Part shown: positions 3,882 through 6,181 of the stretch, piece after piece | Numbering within the stretch: position 1 is the first letter of the stretch | Layout of the letters: each line of letters begins with the position of its first letter | Origin: CAVZRC01 sp052148775 | GTDB taxonomy: Bacteria; Planctomycetota; Planctomycetia; Isosphaerales; Isosphaeraceae | Direction: 5' to 3' | Assembly (NCBI GenBank): GCA_052148775.1 | Contig: JBKQHM010000758.1 | Coordinates: 1 to 6,181 of the forward strand | Length of the DNA stretch: 6,181 bases | Translations under genes and position numbers: made by a program | Notes under the pieces: model-generated | What the model was told of the DNA's origin: nothing | What the model saw: only the letters and a program-made list of their open reading frames with translations | The model's database searches: none

Positions 3882-5141
3882 CTAAACCAGACGATCCGCC
3901 TCCCGTAACCTCGGAAACAGCCAGGCCCAGATTGCCGTCACGGCCATCGCCCCGGCCCCGCCGAAGGCCACCGAGCCGACCGGCCCGAGCACCCAGGCCA
4001 CGACCCCGCTCTCGAACTCGCCCAGCTCGTTCGAGGCGCCGATGAACAGTGTGGCAACCGCCGAGACCCGCCCGCGCATCCGGTCCGGGGTGGCGATCTG
4101 CACCAGGCTCTGCCGGGTGAAGACCGAGATCATGTCCGCGCCGCCGAGCACGGCCAGGCAAAGCACCGACAGCGGAACCCATCGAGAGTAGGCGAACACC
4201 ACGGTCATCAGCCCGAACAGGCCGACGGCCAGGAGCATCTTCACGCCGGCGCGGGTGCGGATCGGTCGCCGTGAGAGATACCCGGCCACCAGCAGTGCCC
4301 CGACCGCCGGGGACGCACGCAGGATGCCGAACCCCTGCGGGCCGACCGCGAGCACGTCACGGGCGAAGACCGGGAGCAAGCCGGTGGCGCCGCCGAGCAG
4401 CACGGCGAACAGGTCGAGGGAGATGGCCCCGAGCACCAGCTTATTGCCCCAGAGATAGACCAGCCCTTCCCGGATCTGCGCCACTCGCGACCGGCCTGCC
4501 GCGTGGGGCGGCCGGGTCTCGGCGCGGATCAGCAGGGCACAGCACGCGGCGGCGGCGAAGAGCCCCGCGCTGACCGCGTAGCCGAGCACAGGCGATACGA
4601 CGCAGAGCAGCCCGCCGAGGGCCGGGCCGAGGATGCTGGCAAGTTGGGCGGCTAGCGAATTGGTCGCGATCGCCCGCGGCAGCAAGGGGAGCGGCACCAG
4701 CATGGGGCCGAGGGCGCTCGCCGTCGGTTGGAAGAACGCCCGCGCGCACCCGAACAGGCCGGCCAGGGCGAAGATCGGCCAGAGGCCGCCGCCGAGCGCC
4801 GATCGGGCCGCCAGACCCGACGAGATCAGCACCTGGCCCAGGTAGCAGACGGTAAGGATGCGTCGCCGGTCGTGCCGGTCGGCGGTCTCGCCGGCCACGA
4901 GCGTCAGGGCGAACACCGGCAGGAACTGGGCCAGGCCGATCATCCCGACGGTGAACGACGCCTCCGCGAGGGACATGGTCTGTCGAGCCAGCTCGTAAAC
5001 CTCCCACGCGATGACGATCGACTGGGACCCGGTGGCCAGGGTCCCGAGGAACCGGCCGGCCAGGAAAAGCACGTAGGGCCGTCGAGATAGCAGCGAGGAT
5101 GTTTCTTCGGCCGGATCGGACGGGTGAGTCGTGGCGGACAT
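3882..5141 (-). CDS. MFS exporter, EntS-like (MFS_3)
   Basis: A complete 419-residue major facilitator superfamily transporter of the inner membrane, probably a proton-driven exporter of small molecules. About 12 hydrophobic segments are visible, the first near residues 23-48 after a short cytoplasmic N-terminus. Motif A appears between TM2 and TM3 as GETADRHDRRR (84-94), with the usual D and RR. AFFQPTASALGPMLVP (135-150), RMRGRVSAV (354-362) and ASNELGEFESGV (369-380) are typical of the EntS/MFS_3 group, where EntS exports enterobactin. The substrate here cannot be named, and no siderophore or antibiotic gene is next to it. Start ATG 5141 has a weak GGGAAG before it. It is transcribed away from uvrC. 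A TAAAAT at 5190-5185 is a possible -10 box without a good -35. Confidence 0.9.
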   Translation of the reverse strand: MSATTHPSDPAEETSSLLSRRPYVLFLAGRFLGTLATGSQSIVIAWEVYELARQTMSLAEASFTVGMIGLAQFLPVFALTLVAGETADRHDRRRILTVCYLGQVLISSGLAARSALGGGLWPIFALAGLFGCARAFFQPTASALGPMLVPLPLLPRAIATNSLAAQLASILGPALGGLLCVVSPVLGYAVSAGLFAAAACCALLIRAETRPPHAAGRSRVAQIREGLVYLWGNKLVLGAISLDLFAVLLGGATGLLPVFARDVLAVGPQGFGILRASPAVGALLVAGYLSRRPIRTRAGVKMLLAVGLFGLMTVVFAYSRWVPLSVLCLAVLGGADMISVFTRQSLVQIATPDRMRGRVSAVATLFIGASNELGEFESGVVAWVLGPVGSVAFGGAGAMAVTAIWAWLFPRLREADRLV

Positions 5142-5788
5142 TCAGGGCTTCCCAGGAGGCCAGGCGGGGTCGAACCGGTAAACAATTTTATTTTTTTTCG
5201 AGATTTCGTATCTGCTTCCCTGCAAAGGAGTTCGGTTGAGAAAATGAGAAAATCCGGGAGGCATGCGTTAAGGAAATCTCAAAATGGCGCCATAGTAATA
5301 TTAGATGACCGCGCAATCACTTCCAGCAGGGTCCAGGGTCGATGTCAAACTGCCTTTCCGGAGACCGACCGGGCGTGTCGGGTCATCCGCGTCAAAGCTC
5401 CGCGACGACGCGGTCCTTATGGTCTGCGACCCGTCCGGTCCGGCCCGTTCTCGGGACCGTCGCTAACTCGCGACGACCGCGGGAGATCGAGGGTGGCGAC
5501 TCGCCGAAATGTTGCACTCGAGTGCAAACCAGCGCAATGATCCGCGGTCGGAAATGCCTTTGGAAGGCGGCGCGGGCGACGGGCATCCTGACGGCACCAT
5601 CGACTCGACTTGACCAAACGTCTGACGATACCGAACAATACGATCGAGGACGGTCGGTTTTCGGCGTCGCCGGGACTGGGTCAAGCCAGTCGAGAATGAG
5701 GCAGGCGTGCACCCCGAAGGAATGGGACAGCTCCCGTCCCGCGCCCCCTCCCAAGACGCCGGCCGGGTCGGAGTCCCGCGAGGTAGGC
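5142..5788. other. Divergent intergenic region between the MFS gene and uvrC
   Basis: This 647-bp stretch has no credible gene. The part next to the MFS gene (about 5180-5300) is AT-rich, with a run of eight T at 5191-5198, and probably contains the MFS promoter. A + strand frame here (ATG 5244) has AAAGGAG too far upstream, and its arginine-rich translation fits no family. Long - strand frames across 5392-5847 cover the uvrC start and look like chance frames in GC-rich DNA. A 16-bp palindrome lies at 5512-5527, and a small hairpin GGGAC/GTCCC at 5724-5740 precedes uvrC. TTGACC near 5609 has no good partner -10 box. Confidence 0.5.
5512..5527. promoter_or_regulatory. Perfect 16-bp palindrome, candidate LexA-like operator
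   Basis: TTGCACTCGAGTGCAA is perfectly symmetric. Its core TGCAC-N4-GTGCA fits the pattern reported for the Fibrobacter succinogenes LexA box (TGCNC-N4-GTGCA). It lies about 260 bp upstream of uvrC, a repair gene that is SOS-regulated in some bacteria. The distance is long for direct repression unless the promoter is also far upstream. Another dimeric regulator, or control of the divergent MFS gene, is possible. Confidence 0.4.
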
Positions 5789-6181
5789 ATGGCCGAGACG
5801 ACATCCGCGACGAGCTCACCGGCCGAGAAGGTCAAGCAATTTCCCACGACCCCCGGCCTCTACCTGATGAAGGACGCCCAGGGACGCGTCATCTACATCG
5901 GCAAGGCCAAGAACCTGCGGAGCCGGGCCGGCTCCTATTTCCACAAAGGGGCCGCCGACGACAAGCGGATCTGCGAGTGGATCGATGAAGTCGCCGACAT
6001 CGAATTCCTCCCCGCCGATGACGAGGTCGACGCCCTCCTGATGGAAGGCCGGCTCATCAAGGACATCCAGCCCAAGCATAACCGTCGCGAGAAGGACGGC
6101 AAGTCGTTCCCCTACTTGCAGATCACGACCGGCGAGGACTTCCCGCGCGTCAACTTCACACGGACGCCGCTCGATCGAGGC
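5789..6181 (+). CDS. uvrC: UvrC, excinuclease ABC subunit C (5' part)
   Basis: The first 131 codons of uvrC, open at the right window edge. UvrC is the endonuclease that cuts the damaged strand on both sides of a lesion during nucleotide excision repair, after UvrA and UvrB have located it. The start is ATG 5789 with GAGG 5 nt upstream. The GIY-YIG nuclease domain is complete: PGLYLMKD (22-29), VIYIGKAKNLRSR (34-46) with the catalytic tyrosines Y25 and Y36 and arginine R46, then ALLMEGRLIKDIQPKHN (82-98) with metal-binding glutamate E86. DGKSFPYLQIT follows. All of this is standard UvrC. The UvrB-binding and C-terminal nuclease domains lie outside the window. A 17-residue polar N-terminal extension precedes the domain. 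Confidence 0.97.
   Translation, partial: MAETTSATSSPAEKVKQFPTTPGLYLMKDAQGRVIYIGKAKNLRSRAGSYFHKGAADDKRICEWIDEVADIEFLPADDEVDALLMEGRLIKDIQPKHNRREKDGKSFPYLQITTGEDFPRVNFTRTPLDRG

Noticed and set aside
5461..5475. GCTAAC sequence near 5463-5468 as a further attC box
   Set aside because: No paired GTTRRRY box or inverted arms were found nearby, and it sits next to uvrC outside the cassette region.
5392..5847. Overlapping - strand frames of 73-151 residues upstream of uvrC
   Set aside because: They overlap the start of uvrC, lack ribosome binding sites and have arginine/proline-rich translations typical of chance frames in GC-rich DNA.
1..6181. CRISPR array, rRNA, riboswitch or integron integrase
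   Set aside because: No regularly spaced repeats, rRNA segments, known aptamer cores or tyrosine recombinase motifs were seen on either strand.

Overview
The window is high-GC bacterial DNA, probably from a planctomycete near Isosphaera or Singulisphaera. That placement is an inference from protein style and base composition; there is no rRNA or other marker here to prove it. It joins two kinds of sequence. At the right end is a chromosomal backbone gene, the 5' part of uvrC on the + strand. Divergent from it is an MFS exporter on the - strand. The left two thirds (about 1-3403) is accessory DNA in which every credible gene lies on the - strand.

Region 1-2040 reads as a degraded integron gene-cassette array with no integrase in view (a CALIN-type cluster). 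One attC recombination site (338-396) is textbook: it has 7-bp R boxes, a nested inverted repeat and a 59-bp length, and it sits next to the stop codon of a PemK/MazF toxin. A second site (1334-1378) is the same attC with 14 bp of its apex deleted and one R box decayed. A third (1652-1706) is divergent, and a lone R box lies at 2034-2040. The same box, GTTAGCC on the - strand, lies 11-18 nt upstream of three start codons. Cassette cargo from upstream to downstream (right to left) is: a stand-alone S24/S26 peptidase-like domain protein, a gene-poor segment, a small winged-helix-like protein, a MazEF-like toxin-antitoxin pair with its own sigma70-type promoter, and a shortened gene resembling small proteins annotated 'ADP-ribosylation/crystallin J1'.

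From 2041 to 2643 there is no convincing gene, but there are several inverted repeats. A HigB-HigA toxin-antitoxin operon follows (3403 to 2644), toxin first. Upstream of it, 3467-3638 is a 172-bp miniature inverted-repeat element with 24-bp ends and a 5-bp target duplication (CTGAG). It interrupts what may have been a small ORF between the MFS gene and higB.

The MFS gene (5141 to 3882) is an intact EntS-like exporter. The 647-bp divergent spacer before uvrC has no credible gene. It carries a perfect 16-bp palindrome, TTGCACTCGAGTGCAA, which resembles the reported Fibrobacter LexA box and is a candidate SOS operator for uvrC. The two toxin-antitoxin modules probably help to keep the accessory block, as they do in large chromosomal cassette arrays. 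The MFS and uvrC genes look unrelated to it.
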